Source of the DNA: Teredinibacter turnerae T7901
Lineage (GTDB): Bacteria > Pseudomonadota > Gammaproteobacteria > Pseudomonadales > Cellvibrionaceae
NCBI RefSeq assembly: GCF_000023025.1
Contig: NC_012997.1
Location: forward strand, 232,764 to 296,763
Reading direction: 5' to 3'
DNA length: 64,000 nucleotides
This document shows, piece by piece, positions 1 through 8,739 of the stretch; positions within the stretch are counted from its first letter, which is position 1, and every line of letters starts with the position of its first letter. The translations under genes and the position numbers were made by a program. The notes under the pieces are model-generated. The model searched no databases. It was not told where the DNA came from and saw nothing but the letters and a program-made list of their open reading frames with translations.

Positions 1-602
1 GTAATGGGGTTGCCGATGGTATCGATAGAAAGCTTTTCGGTTTGCGCTGCAATATGGCGCAAATGTCGAAACACCAGTTGCTCGAGCATGACCAGGATGA
101 TTGCCGCCAGCCCCAGAATCAATATGGCCTCGACTACCAGGTTGTAGAGTAGATGGCTGATAAATTCGTCATTAAAGTAGGGGCCGACACCGCGGATTTT
201 AAGCAGGTAATTGGCGTCGGCGGTTGCCAGCGGATAGGTTTTCTCCAGGCTGCGCTGCCAACCGCCCGCGCGAAGTTGGGCAAAATTATCAAAGATCGGC
301 CCCGGCTGTTCGACCGCCTGTTGTTGCAGGCGAAACGCCAGCTGTGGGTTGCGGTGAGAGCTGTCTTTCAGTAACAACACAGCGCTGCTTTTGTCGCCGC
401 GCGAGAGCGATTGCAGCAGCCATGGCGCCACATTCTGGTGTGTATCGTCGAGAGTCTCGGCAATACCGCCAACAAATTTTTCGCCAAAAAAAAGGCGTTC
501 AGCAATGATGCCAGACACCAGAAGTGCACCGATCATCATCACCAGGACAGTGACTTTGCGAGCAATACTAAGTTGGCGAAAAGCGGCGGCGGGGTTGAAC
601 AT
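1..602 (-). CDS. Membrane sensor protein, N-terminal part (partial)
   Basis: This minus-strand frame starts at an ATG at 602 and stays open to the window edge, so only about 200 N-terminal residues are present. They show a transmembrane segment near residues 18-35, an extracytoplasmic region of about 120 residues, and a second transmembrane segment near 154-176. The residues after it, beginning FRHLRHIAAQTEKLS, look like the start of a HAMP linker. That architecture is typical of sensor histidine kinases, GGDEF/EAL proteins or chemoreceptors. The output domain lies outside the window, so the class cannot be decided. hemW lies immediately upstream on the same strand. Confidence 0.7.
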   Translation of the reverse strand, partial: MFNPAAAFRQLSIARKVTVLVMMIGALLVSGIIAERLFFGEKFVGGIAETLDDTHQNVAPWLLQSLSRGDKSSAVLLLKDSSHRNPQLAFRLQQQAVEQPGPIFDNFAQLRAGGWQRSLEKTYPLATADANYLLKIRGVGPYFNDEFISHLLYNLVVEAILILGLAAIILVMLEQLVFRHLRHIAAQTEKLSIDTIGNPI

Positions 603-672
603 GGTGGTCCGTGTAACTTGGTGAGTTCCTTGAGTGTAGCAGCCTGTCGCCGGTGTTTCGGTTTAACTGGCC

Positions 673-1839
673 CTAATCTGACAGCAGGCTTTCCAGCACA
701 CTGTTCAGGTATTGGTGGCCCAGCGTGGTTGTGTACAACCGCTGCGGATCTGTCCCCAGCAGGCCCTTTTCCCGCAGTGGCGTGAGCTGCGGTTCCAGCG
801 ACGCCAGGGGCAAGCCTGTGCGTGCTGTAAACAGCTCGCTGGCAACGCCCTGGTTGAGTCGCAGTGCGTTCATCATAAACTCAAACGGTAAATTGTGTTC
901 AGCGAGTGTTTCACGATGTGAGGTGAACGCGCAGGTTTGTGCTGCCGCCAGGTAGTGGTCTGGCAGCCGGGTTTTTTGATAGCGCTCGATGCGGTTTTCC
1001 TCCGGCCAGGTTATTTTTCCGTGCGCACCCGCGCCTATCGCCATGTAGTCGCCAAACTCCCAGTAGTTGATATTGTGTGCGGCCTGCTTTCCCGCTCGTG
1101 CATAGGCAGAGACTTCGTATTGCGCGTAGTTAGAGTCTGCCAGCAGTTGCATACCGGCCTGCTGTATTTCCCAACTGGTATCGTCGTCGGGAAGGCTCGG
1201 CGGGTTCGAATAAAAAGCGGTATTGGGCTCAATGGTGAGCTGATACCAGGAAATATGCTCTGGCTCGAGCGCAATTGCCGCTTCCAGATCGCGCATAGCA
1301 TCGGCACAGTTTTGCCCTTGCAGGGCGAACATCAGGTCGAGGTTAATATTATCGAAACCCGCGTCGCGCGCTTGGGTAAAAGCGATCTGAATATTTTCCG
1401 GTTGATGAATTCGCCCCAGTTGCTGCAATTGCAGTGCATTAAAACTCTGTGCACCGAGGGATATACGATTAACGCCCGCCGCGCGATAGTCGGCAAAGTT
1501 ACTGTACTCCGCGGTACCCGGGTTGGTCTCCAGAGTGATTTCACAATCGCGGGTGAAGTCGAGTCGCTCCCGCAAGCCGTCTAGGAGGCGCGCGATGGCT
1601 TTGCCCGGCAGCAGGCTGGGGGTGCCGCCACCGAAAAAGACGGAGCGAATTTTTCGCTGCTGGGCAAAGTGCCGGTCGGCGGAGCAATCTGCCAATAGCG
1701 CATCAATGTAAGCATCGACGGGCAGTTCGCTGCGCACACTGTGGGAGTTAAAGTCGCAATAGGGGCATTTGCGCACACACCAGGGGATATGCACGTATAG
1801 CGAGAGTGGCGGTAGAGCGAGCTGGGCTGGCTGGGTCAT
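673..1839 (-). CDS. hemW: Radical SAM protein HemW (heme chaperone family)
   Basis: HemW proteins are radical SAM enzymes related to oxygen-independent coproporphyrinogen III oxidase and are thought to deliver heme to acceptor proteins. The N-terminus has the 4Fe-4S motif CVRKCPYC (C21, C25, C28), followed by the glycine-rich FFGGGTPSLL and ITLETNPGT segments of the family. The ATG at 1839 gives 388 residues, a usual length. The frame stays open a further 47 codons upstream, but those do not resemble the family. In Pseudomonas rdgB sits next to hemW; here a divergent TraF-like gene lies between them. The assignment to HemW rather than HemN rests on length and motif context. Confidence 0.93.
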   Translation of the reverse strand: MTQPAQLALPPLSLYVHIPWCVRKCPYCDFNSHSVRSELPVDAYIDALLADCSADRHFAQQRKIRSVFFGGGTPSLLPGKAIARLLDGLRERLDFTRDCEITLETNPGTAEYSNFADYRAAGVNRISLGAQSFNALQLQQLGRIHQPENIQIAFTQARDAGFDNINLDLMFALQGQNCADAMRDLEAAIALEPEHISWYQLTIEPNTAFYSNPPSLPDDDTSWEIQQAGMQLLADSNYAQYEVSAYARAGKQAAHNINYWEFGDYMAIGAGAHGKITWPEENRIERYQKTRLPDHYLAAAQTCAFTSHRETLAEHNLPFEFMMNALRLNQGVASELFTARTGLPLASLEPQLTPLREKGLLGTDPQRLYTTTLGHQYLNSVLESLLSD

Positions 1840-1915
1840 GGGGTCGTCGTAAAAGAACAGGGAATTCGCCTCATTATGGGCGCTGCGCGTATGGTAGTGT
1901 AACTGACCCAAGAAT

Positions 1916-3220
1916 GTGCAACTGAGGTCGTTATTTGTGTTCAGCCGTTTTTCCGCTCTGCTCCCCCTGTCACTGTGCACTGCTGGTGTAATGGTCGCTT
2001 CGTCGGCACAGGCAATCAGCTATGGTATTTATGACCCGCGTGGCCTTGCCATGGGTGGCGCCGGTGTTGGTGTGGCCAGCTTTCATCAGGCGCAGTATTA
2101 CAATCCAGCACTACTCGCACTCAATGATGAGTCCGAAAATCGCACGCGCGACAGCCGTTTTGTGTTTCCCAATCTGGTTGTGCAGGTGGATGACAGTGTG
2201 GAGGCTGTGATCGATGCCGCTGACGATAACCTGCAGGAAAACCTGGAGCGGGCGGTGGACGGGTATAACAGTTCACGCTCGGCGGAAGCGGCTGGCGAAG
2301 TGGCCAATCGCGCGCGCCAGCTGGAAACCCTGCTGGTGGATCTGGGCAACCAGCAGATCGAAGGCGAGGTGGTTTTTGGCTTGTCGGTGAGCGAACCGAG
2401 CAAGTTTGAAGGCGGTGCTTTTTTTATCAGCAGTCGTTCCATCAGCTTCGCCGATTCCACGATTCCCGCTGCGGACTACGCACTGCTCGCTGATTATATT
2501 AATGCGATGGATGTACTCGCCGCGGGCGGCAGCTTTGCGGATATTTCCCCGGCGCTGCTAGATGGCAACGGCAATCTTATCGACCCGTCGGATCGCTTTA
2601 ACTCGAGTGCGAATATCACGGCGTTTAATTTGTTGGAGTGGGGTGTTTCCCTCTCCCGTAAATTCGAGTTTTTCGGCCAGAGCGTCGCGCTTGGGGTAAC
2701 ACCGAAAGTGCTGAACATTTACGCCATCAGCGACAGCACAGATTTCGGCGACGATGACCTAGATTTTGATGACGATGAGCAGTCTTATCTGAGTGTGAAC
2801 GGCGACGTAGGGGTGTTGTTTGAGCTGTTCGATCACTATCGTGTCGGTGTTGCCGCGAAAGACCTTGTGCCGGAAAAATTCACCACCAACAGCGGTGCGG
2901 AACTCCAGTTAAAAACCCGTTCCCGCCTGGGGCTCGGCTATGTGCGCGAGCGTTTTTCTCTCGGGCTGGATATGGATCTCAGTGAAAACCAGCCGGTCGC
3001 TGCCGAGGCGCCCCTGCAGGAGGTTGCGCTTGGCCTTGAGGTGACACCGTTGCGCGGTCTCGATCTGCGCTTAGGCTATCGCCAGGATCTCAGCGGTAAC
3101 CGCGAAGATACTTTGTCGGGCGGCCTGGCGTATCAAATCAAACGGTTGGTGATCGAGTTGTCCTACGGGCAAAGTGACGCCACCACATCGGGCGCATTGC
3201 AATTTGGCTGGCGGTTTTAG
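1916..3220 (+). CDS. TraF-like outer-membrane beta-barrel protein, function unknown
   Basis: The protein is 434 residues from a GTG start. It has a clear signal peptide (about residues 1-33, ending ASSAQA before ISYG). The mature N-terminus, with YDPRGLAMGGAGVG and then QYYNPALLA, resembles the family annotated as conjugal transfer protein TraF (TraF_2), which overlaps in style with FadL-like barrels. Alternating strands fill the C-terminal half and the last residue is phenylalanine, both typical of outer-membrane barrels. No other conjugation gene is nearby, so the TraF label is only a family name. It is divergent from hemW and convergent with rdgB. A GTG at 1937 is an alternative start. Confidence 0.75.
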   Translation: MQLRSLFVFSRFSALLPLSLCTAGVMVASSAQAISYGIYDPRGLAMGGAGVGVASFHQAQYYNPALLALNDESENRTRDSRFVFPNLVVQVDDSVEAVIDAADDNLQENLERAVDGYNSSRSAEAAGEVANRARQLETLLVDLGNQQIEGEVVFGLSVSEPSKFEGGAFFISSRSISFADSTIPAADYALLADYINAMDVLAAGGSFADISPALLDGNGNLIDPSDRFNSSANITAFNLLEWGVSLSRKFEFFGQSVALGVTPKVLNIYAISDSTDFGDDDLDFDDDEQSYLSVNGDVGVLFELFDHYRVGVAAKDLVPEKFTTNSGAELQLKTRSRLGLGYVRERFSLGLDMDLSENQPVAAEAPLQEVALGLEVTPLRGLDLRLGYRQDLSGNREDTLSGGLAYQIKRLVIELSYGQSDATTSGALQFGWRF

Positions 3221-3248
3221 TCCAATAGGCCAACCTTTTGGCGGGGCT

Positions 3249-3860
3249 TCAACGCGCGTTCTGCAATGCCGCTAACAGCATCGCCATGGCTTTCGCGCGA
3301 TGGCTGATGCGGTTTTTTTCGTCTTTCGGCAACTGCGCTGAGGTGCAGTTGAGCTCGTCCAACCAAAATAACGGATCGTAGCCGAAGCCGTTTTCCCCTT
3401 GCGGTGCTGTCAAAATACGCCCCTCCCAACTTGCCTGGCAAATCAGCGGGGTAGGGTCCGCCGCGTGCCGCATATACACCAGCACACACTGATAACGCGC
3501 GGTGCGCTGTGCGTCAGGTACACCAGCCAAACGCTCGAGCAGGTAGGCGTTATTGCGGTCGTCGGACGCATTTTCGCCCTGCCAGCCATTGGAAAAGCGC
3601 GCGGAATAAATGCCGGGTGCCCCGTTGAGTGCATCCACTTCAATGCCGGAGTCGTCGGCGATCGCCGGGTGGCCGGTATGTTCACAGGCGTTGCGGGCCT
3701 TCAGGATCGCGTTTTCCACAAAGGTCAGGCCCGTTTCTTCAATATCCGGCACCGCAAAGTTGCCTTGCGGAACCACGTCGAGCCCACAGGTTTGCAACAT
3801 TTGCTGGAATTCGCGGAGTTTGCCGGGGTTGCCGCTGGCGAGTACTACGGTTTTATTCAT
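3249..3860 (-). CDS. rdgB: dITP/XTP pyrophosphatase, RdgB/HAM1 family
   Basis: RdgB hydrolyses non-canonical purine nucleoside triphosphates (dITP, XTP) to monophosphates and so keeps deaminated bases out of DNA. The N-terminal LASGNPGKLREFQ substrate/metal motif, the metal-binding IADDSGIEVDAL segment and the C-terminal SHRAKAM signature are all visible. The ATG at 3860 gives 203 residues, close to the family norm of about 200; a TTG three codons upstream is less likely. It is the last gene of the minus-strand run that starts with yggT/yggU and metX. Confidence 0.96.
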   Translation of the reverse strand: MNKTVVLASGNPGKLREFQQMLQTCGLDVVPQGNFAVPDIEETGLTFVENAILKARNACEHTGHPAIADDSGIEVDALNGAPGIYSARFSNGWQGENASDDRNNAYLLERLAGVPDAQRTARYQCVLVYMRHAADPTPLICQASWEGRILTAPQGENGFGYDPLFWLDELNCTSAQLPKDEKNRISHRAKAMAMLLAALQNAR

Positions 3861-3908
3861 TGCAATCAATTCAAAAAGTTAACAGCGCTGTGAATCGGTA
3901 ATGCTGGG

Positions 3909-4346
3909 CTAGTTATCGGGATACAGTTTGGTGGTGAACTTAAGGTTTATCGGCTCGCCGCCCTCGACAGTCGCCTCCAGTGTAATGTGGATTTGCTCTT
4001 CGCCGGTGTGGCGCAGCGGCGCCAGATAGTAAACCGCGTTTTGCTCCTCAATAGTTTGGAACACCAGCGGTTTTTGCTGTTGCATCAGGTTCGCCACGGT
4101 GCCCCGCAGGGTGACGGGCAGGCCGCCGTATTCGCCGGTGCGGGTGACTGACACATTGATAAGGCTTTCGTACTTGCTGCGTTTGATGCCCGCAGCGGCA
4201 GCCACGTCGGCGGGAATAAAGGTGCTCGGCAAAATACTGTAATGCAGTTCGTAGGCGCCAAAGCGGTGGCTGGCCTGGGAGCTGACGTCCGCGTGGACCG
4301 AGAGGCTCAAGGCGAAAAGTGCCAACAGGCTGATCATCGTTTTCAT
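3909..4346 (-). CDS. DUF4426 secreted/periplasmic protein of the met cluster
   Basis: This 145-residue protein has a short signal peptide (about residues 1-19, MKTMISLLALFALSLSVHA). The rest is beta-rich and matches my recollection of DUF4426, a family found downstream of metXW in Pseudomonas and relatives. Its start overlaps the metW stop codon by four bases (ATGA), so translational coupling is likely. Why a periplasmic protein is coupled to a cytoplasmic methionine operon is not known. The function is unknown. Confidence 0.85.
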   Translation of the reverse strand: MKTMISLLALFALSLSVHADVSSQASHRFGAYELHYSILPSTFIPADVAAAAGIKRSKYESLINVSVTRTGEYGGLPVTLRGTVANLMQQQKPLVFQTIEEQNAVYYLAPLRHTGEEQIHITLEATVEGGEPINLKFTTKLYPDN

Positions 4347-4942
4347 AAATCACCTTTGGTTATGCGATAAAGCGCGGTAGCGGCGAATAAATTCGGGTGT
4401 AGCTTTTGGAAAAACGAGGCCATCCCATCGCCGCCAATCACTTCCCGGTTCAGGGTTTTCACTTTCAGATCGTTGCACAAATGCTCAAAGTCACGAAAGG
4501 TACAAAAGTGAATATTGGGCGTGTTGTACCACTCGTAAGGCAGCAGGTCTGAGACCGGCATGCGTCCGTGCAGCGCCAGTTGCACGCGGGCTTTCCAGTG
4601 GCCGAAATTGGGGAATGTCACAATAACCTGGCGGCCGATGCGAAGCATTTCCTCGAGGGTTCTCTCTGGGTACATCATGGTTTGAATCGTCTGCGACATG
4701 ATGACCAGGTCGAAACTCTGGTCGTCGTAATCGCCGAGGCCAGCGTCTATATCCTGTTCGATCACATTCACGCCATTGGCAATGCACTGCAAGATATTTT
4801 CGCTGTTAATTTCCAGCCCGTAACCGTGAATCTGTTTGCTGGCGGTCAGGTTTTTCAGTAGCGAACCGTCACCGCAGCCCAGGTCCAGCACGCGCGAATT
4901 CGGCTCTACCCAATCCAGAATAATTTTGTGGTCGATACGCAT
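4343..4942 (-). CDS. metW: MetW, SAM-dependent methyltransferase-like partner of MetX
   Basis: The protein is 199 residues with a class I methyltransferase fold: the SAM-binding motif VLDLGCGDGSLL lies near residue 20, and the acidic FDLVIMSQTIQTM strand follows near residue 80. In many proteobacteria MetW is co-encoded with MetX and is reported to be needed for, or to stimulate, homoserine acylation; its methyl acceptor is not established. The ATG overlaps the metX stop by one base and the downstream DUF4426 start overlaps its own stop, giving a tightly coupled trio. Confidence 0.95.
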   Translation of the reverse strand: MRIDHKIILDWVEPNSRVLDLGCGDGSLLKNLTASKQIHGYGLEINSENILQCIANGVNVIEQDIDAGLGDYDDQSFDLVIMSQTIQTMMYPERTLEEMLRIGRQVIVTFPNFGHWKARVQLALHGRMPVSDLLPYEWYNTPNIHFCTFRDFEHLCNDLKVKTLNREVIGGDGMASFFQKLHPNLFAATALYRITKGDL

Positions 4943-6093
4943 CAGTCGGCCACCTCAATTTGACTCATATAACTTGTTAGCAGATCCCAATAGCGCGGCT
5001 GATTAGGAATCAGGAAGGCGTCGTGACCAAAGTCAGACTCCAGCTCGCCGTATACCACATCGCGGTCGGCGCGAATCAGGGCGTTGACGATTTCGCGCGA
5101 GCGCTCCGGTGAGAAACGCCAGTCGGAGGTAAATGAAATCACCATGTATTTGCACTGCGCCTGCTTGAAGGCCTCTACGGGGTCGTCGCCGTATTCACGG
5201 GCGAGATCGAAGTAGTCGAGTGCCCGGGTCATTAGCACGTAGGTGTTGGCGTCGAACACTTTGGAAAAACTGTCGGCCTGATAGCGAAGATAGCTTTCAA
5301 TCTGAAACTCAACCGGTTCCTCGGTGCCCTGCTCGAACGAACCCGAACGCAGTTCACGGCCAAACTTCTGCCCCATGCCATCGTCGGAAAGGTAGGTTAA
5401 GTGGGCGATGACCCGCGCGGTGCTCAAGCCCCGCTTTGGCACGGTGCTGTGGCTCAAAAAGTTTCCGTCGTGAAAATCCGGGTCGGTCAAAATGGCTTCG
5501 CGCGCTGCGTGGTTGAAAGCAATATTCTGCGCAGAAAGCTTCATCGCCGACGCAATAACCACACAGTGGCCAACCCGATCCGGGTACTCAAGCGACCAGC
5601 GCATTGCTTGCATACCGCCTAAACTTCCGCCGACGACGGCGGCCCATTTTTGAATACCCAGCGCATCGGCAAGGCGGGCCTGGGAGTGCACCCAATCGCG
5701 GACGCGCAGGGTTGGAAAATCGCCGCCCCAGGGTTGCCCAGTTGATGGGTTTGGCGTCACCGGTCCGGTTGAACCGTGGCAGCCGCCGATATTATTCAGC
5801 GACACGATAAAAAATTTGTTGGTGTCCAGCGGTTTGCCCGGCCCGATATAGGCATCCCACCAGCCGGGCTTGCGCTCGTCCATGCTGTGGTAACCGGCCG
5901 CGTGATGGTGGCCTGACAACGCGTGGCAAATCAGCAGCGCGTTAGTGCGGCTGGCGTTGAGCGTACCGTAGGTTTCCACCATCAGTTGGTAGCTGTCTAG
6001 AGTCCGCCCACACGCGAGCGCCAGGGGTTCATCGAACTGCATGAGTTGAGGGGTGACCAGGCCGACGGAATTGGCTGGAATAGAATCTGGCAT
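4942..6093 (-). CDS. metX: Homoserine O-acyltransferase MetX
   Basis: MetX acylates homoserine (with acetyl- or succinyl-CoA) at the first committed step of methionine synthesis. The 383-residue protein has the alpha/beta-hydrolase fold, with the nucleophile elbow [10 protein letters not shown] near residue 155, the SDWRFSP aspartate loop near 320 and the C-terminal catalytic histidine in FGHDAFL. The early [15 protein letters not shown] segment is characteristic. Acyl specificity cannot be read reliably here; some pseudomonad MetX enzymes use succinyl-CoA. yggU lies eight bases upstream on the same strand and metW overlaps downstream. Confidence 0.95.
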   Translation of the reverse strand: MPDSIPANSVGLVTPQLMQFDEPLALACGRTLDSYQLMVETYGTLNASRTNALLICHALSGHHHAAGYHSMDERKPGWWDAYIGPGKPLDTNKFFIVSLNNIGGCHGSTGPVTPNPSTGQPWGGDFPTLRVRDWVHSQARLADALGIQKWAAVVGGSLGGMQAMRWSLEYPDRVGHCVVIASAMKLSAQNIAFNHAAREAILTDPDFHDGNFLSHSTVPKRGLSTARVIAHLTYLSDDGMGQKFGRELRSGSFEQGTEEPVEFQIESYLRYQADSFSKVFDANTYVLMTRALDYFDLAREYGDDPVEAFKQAQCKYMVISFTSDWRFSPERSREIVNALIRADRDVVYGELESDFGHDAFLIPNQPRYWDLLTSYMSQIEVAD

Positions 6094-6101
6094 AAACGCC
6101 C

Positions 6102-6401
6102 TTAGATCTTCGGCTGTTCAACCAGCGCGTCGGCTGGTATGTGCTTTGGGTGGTTAATTTGCAATGTTTTCTGGCGCGACAGCTGGCCGCGCACAATTTC
6201 GATATCGCTTTTGGCAACGCCAAATTGCCGTGCCAGGTATTTCACCAAATGGGCATTGGCTTTGCCATCGGTTGGTGGCGCTGTTATACGAATCTTTAAC
6301 CGGTCCGCCTGTAGACCCGCGAATGCATCACTGCTGGCTTTTGGCTGTAACACGCAGTGCAAGATTAAATGATCCGCATGCCATTGGTAGTGATCGGGCA
6401 C
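6102..6401 (-). CDS. yggU: DUF167/YggU family protein
   Basis: This is a small cytoplasmic protein of the YggU/DUF167 family, recognised by the core [20 protein letters not shown], function unknown. The frame is open far upstream (to 6704), but that extension overlaps yggT and is not family-like. The GTG at 6401 is preceded by AGGA eight bases upstream and gives 99 residues, the normal family size, so I choose it. In many gammaproteobacteria yggT and yggU are adjacent, as here. Confidence 0.85.
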   Translation of the reverse strand: MPDHYQWHADHLILHCVLQPKASSDAFAGLQADRLKIRITAPPTDGKANAHLVKYLARQFGVAKSDIEIVRGQLSRQKTLQINHPKHIPADALVEQPKI

Positions 6402-6463
6402 AAGTGCAATCCTGTATTTATAGCTGGTTTGTGGTACTCGTTCGGCGACAGGGTGCCCGGCGG

Positions 6464-7051
6464 CTAGTAGCCAATAATCAAACCTGGAATAACGCCCACA
6501 GAGTAGGCCGTCGCGTCCAGTAATTTTTGAATGATGGTGACCCCCATAAACACGAACAGCACCGAAAAGTCGAGCCCGCCCATGGGTGGAATCACTTTCT
6601 GTACTGGGCGCAGCAGGGGTTCCATCAGTTGACGCACTAAAACCAGGGCCGGGTGGGTACTGTAGGGTGCGATAAAACTTGTAACTACCAGCACCAGCAG
6701 GCACACGTACACAATGTAGGTGGTCATTTTAAGGGTGCCAAGTGCGCCCATTATTAAAACATAGCCAGGGTTGACCAGTTGGTGGTGACCGATTACGGCG
6801 CTGAGTTCACCGATGACCAGCTGCACCAACAAAGCGAGCACCAGTGACGCCAGGTCGATGCCAAAAAATCCGGGGATGATCTTGCGCAGCGGTAGCAAAA
6901 CCGGGTTTGTCACCTTCACCACTGTCTGCGAAAACGGATTGTAGAAATCTGCGCGCGCCAGTTGCAGCAGAAATCGCAAGATAACAAATAGCAGGAACAC
7001 GGAGCCCAGCGTGTGGACGACATAAATACCGATTTCGATAAAGGGGTTCAT
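6464..7051 (-). CDS. yggT: YggT family integral membrane protein
   Basis: The protein has 195 residues with two copies of the YggT unit: a hydrophobic helix followed by a loop with an NP(V/F)..L(R)kiiP pattern. They are seen as NPVLLPLRKIIPGF near residue 50 and MEPLLRPVQKVIPPMGG near 145. Four or more transmembrane segments are evident. YggT proteins have been linked to osmotic or ion stress tolerance in some species, but the mechanism is uncertain. The gene lies between proC and yggU in the usual yggS-proC-yggT-yggU order. Confidence 0.93.
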   Translation of the reverse strand: MNPFIEIGIYVVHTLGSVFLLFVILRFLLQLARADFYNPFSQTVVKVTNPVLLPLRKIIPGFFGIDLASLVLALLVQLVIGELSAVIGHHQLVNPGYVLIMGALGTLKMTTYIVYVCLLVLVVTSFIAPYSTHPALVLVRQLMEPLLRPVQKVIPPMGGLDFSVLFVFMGVTIIQKLLDATAYSVGVIPGLIIGY

Positions 7052-7124
7052 AGCAGACTCTTTCTATTATTCCTGGTGAATGGTTCCTGGTGAATAGGCA
7101 AATAAAGGGCGGATGTCTGTTGGG

Positions 7125-7958
7125 TCAATCCGCCAGTTGCTCTGCCAGCTGCCGGGAACGGTCAGCGCAGGCCTGCATGGCATTGGCAACAATTACACGG
7201 TAGTTGTTGTTTTCGAAGGATGCGATAGCCTCTGCGGTGGTGCCGTTCGGGGAGGTAACCCGGCGGCGCAGCTCCACGACATCCACATCGCTGTTTACTG
7301 CCAGTTTAGCGGCGCCGTAGGCGGTATCCAACGCTAAACGCGCAGCGGTGTCTTTGTTCAGGCCCTGGGCAACCCCGGCGTCAGTCATGGCTTCGATCAT
7401 TAAAAAGAAATAAGCCGGACCACTGCCGGAAACCGCGGTAACCGCGTGAATGTCTTCCTCGTTATTGACCCAGCAGACGCTGCCGACGGCCGCCATTATG
7501 GACTCGGCCTGTTGCTTTTGCTTGTCACTCACACTGGGGGTGGCAAACAAGCCACTGGCGCCAGCCTGCACCAGCGACGGCGTATTTGGCATGCAGCGCA
7601 CTAGCGCCAAGTCCTGATTGCCTCCTAGCCAGGTGTGCAAGCTCGCGGCACTGATGCCGGCGGCAATCGAGATAACCAGGGTCCCGGGTTTTAAGTGCGG
7701 TGCCAGGTCGCAGCACACAGCCTTCATTACTTGCGGCTTTACTGCCAGCACAACGATGTCGGCGGCGGCAAGAGCTTCGCGGTTGTCGGTGGTGGTGCGA
7801 ATATTGAGCGATGCCTGAAGCTTTGCAAGTGCGTCGGGCTTTGGGTCGCTGGCAATAATGCGCTGAGCGTTATAGCCGTTTGCGACCAGGCCGCCGAATA
7901 TGCTGCCCGCCATGTTGCCCGCGCCAATGAACGCCACTGTGGGCTGTGAGTCTGTCAT
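7125..7958 (-). CDS. proC: Pyrroline-5-carboxylate reductase
   Basis: ProC reduces 1-pyrroline-5-carboxylate to proline with NAD(P)H, the last step of proline synthesis, in the cytoplasm. The N-terminal Rossmann motif FIGAGNMAGSIFGGL (residues 10-24) and the C-terminal signature AVSGSGPAYFFLMIEAM are intact, as is the VTSPNGTTAEAI segment. The length of 277 residues is normal. It lies 49 bases after yggS and before yggT, the standard order. Confidence 0.97.
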   Translation of the reverse strand: MTDSQPTVAFIGAGNMAGSIFGGLVANGYNAQRIIASDPKPDALAKLQASLNIRTTTDNREALAAADIVVLAVKPQVMKAVCCDLAPHLKPGTLVISIAAGISAASLHTWLGGNQDLALVRCMPNTPSLVQAGASGLFATPSVSDKQKQQAESIMAAVGSVCWVNNEEDIHAVTAVSGSGPAYFFLMIEAMTDAGVAQGLNKDTAARLALDTAYGAAKLAVNSDVDVVELRRRVTSPNGTTAEAIASFENNNYRVIVANAMQACADRSRQLAEQLAD

Positions 7959-8007
7959 CTGTGGTCCTGAAAATCTGGTATCGGATACGGGTCAGATCGC
8001 ATCCGGT

Positions 8008-8694
8008 TTAATGGGTTCGCTCGCCGAATAGGGCAGTGCCGATGCGCACCTGGGTGGAGCCAGCGGCAATAGCATCTTCCATATCGCCGGACATGCCCAT
8101 CGAAAGGGTGTCCATATTGGCGAGCTGGGGGTGCTTTTTCAAGCGCTCAAATAACGTTTGCAAGCGCACAAAGGGCGAGTTATCTGCTGTATATTGGGTC
8201 GCTGGAATAGTCATCAACCCTCGCAACTGCAGATGCGGCAGCTCAGCCACTGCGAGTGCCAGGGTTTCCAGTTCAGTGACGTTGACACCGGATTTGGTGT
8301 CTTCGTTATCGATATTTACCTGCAGGCATATTTGCAGGGGAGGTAAAGCGGGCGATCTCTGTTCGCTGAGGCGCTGGGCGATTTTCAACCTGTCGACGGA
8401 GTGCACCCACTGGAAGTGCTCTGCGATTGCGCGGGTTTTATTGCTTTGGATGGGGCCGATAAAATGCCAGCGTGCTTCGGGCATGGCTAACACGGCGATT
8501 TTTTCGACAGCCTCCTGCAGGTAATTTTCGCCAAAATCTCGCAGGCCTGCGTCATATGCCGCTTGAATCAGCGCGTTTGGCTGGCGTTTACTGACCGCCA
8601 GTAGTGTGATGGCCTGCGGGTTTCTGCCGGCGTTCGATGCCGCATTTTTAATTCGTATGTTAACTTGAGTTATCCTGTCTTGGATCTTGTGCAT
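8008..8694 (-). CDS. yggS: YggS/PLPBP family pyridoxal-phosphate homeostasis protein
   Basis: This 228-residue protein is a single-domain alanine-racemase-like barrel that binds PLP without a known enzymatic activity and buffers cellular PLP. The PLP lysine sits in LLAVSKRQ near residue 36; the C-terminal LSMGMSGDMEDAI phosphate-binding segment and STQVRIGTALFG are present. Only 45 bases separate its start from the divergent pilT, so the two genes probably share a promoter region. Confidence 0.95.
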   Translation of the reverse strand: MHKIQDRITQVNIRIKNAASNAGRNPQAITLLAVSKRQPNALIQAAYDAGLRDFGENYLQEAVEKIAVLAMPEARWHFIGPIQSNKTRAIAEHFQWVHSVDRLKIAQRLSEQRSPALPPLQICLQVNIDNEDTKSGVNVTELETLALAVAELPHLQLRGLMTIPATQYTADNSPFVRLQTLFERLKKHPQLANMDTLSMGMSGDMEDAIAAGSTQVRIGTALFGERTH

Positions 8695-8739
8695 ATACTT
8701 ACGTAACCTTCCAGACTCTGATTTTCACAAGGCTTTTCT

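Noticed and set aside
1916-3220. Conjugative element suggested by the TraF label
   Set aside because: Neighbours are core metabolism genes and no other transfer gene is visible; TraF is only a family name here.
6402-6704. N-terminal extension of yggU overlapping yggT
   Set aside because: The extended part is the shadow of yggT; the GTG at 6401 has a proper ribosome site and gives the family length.
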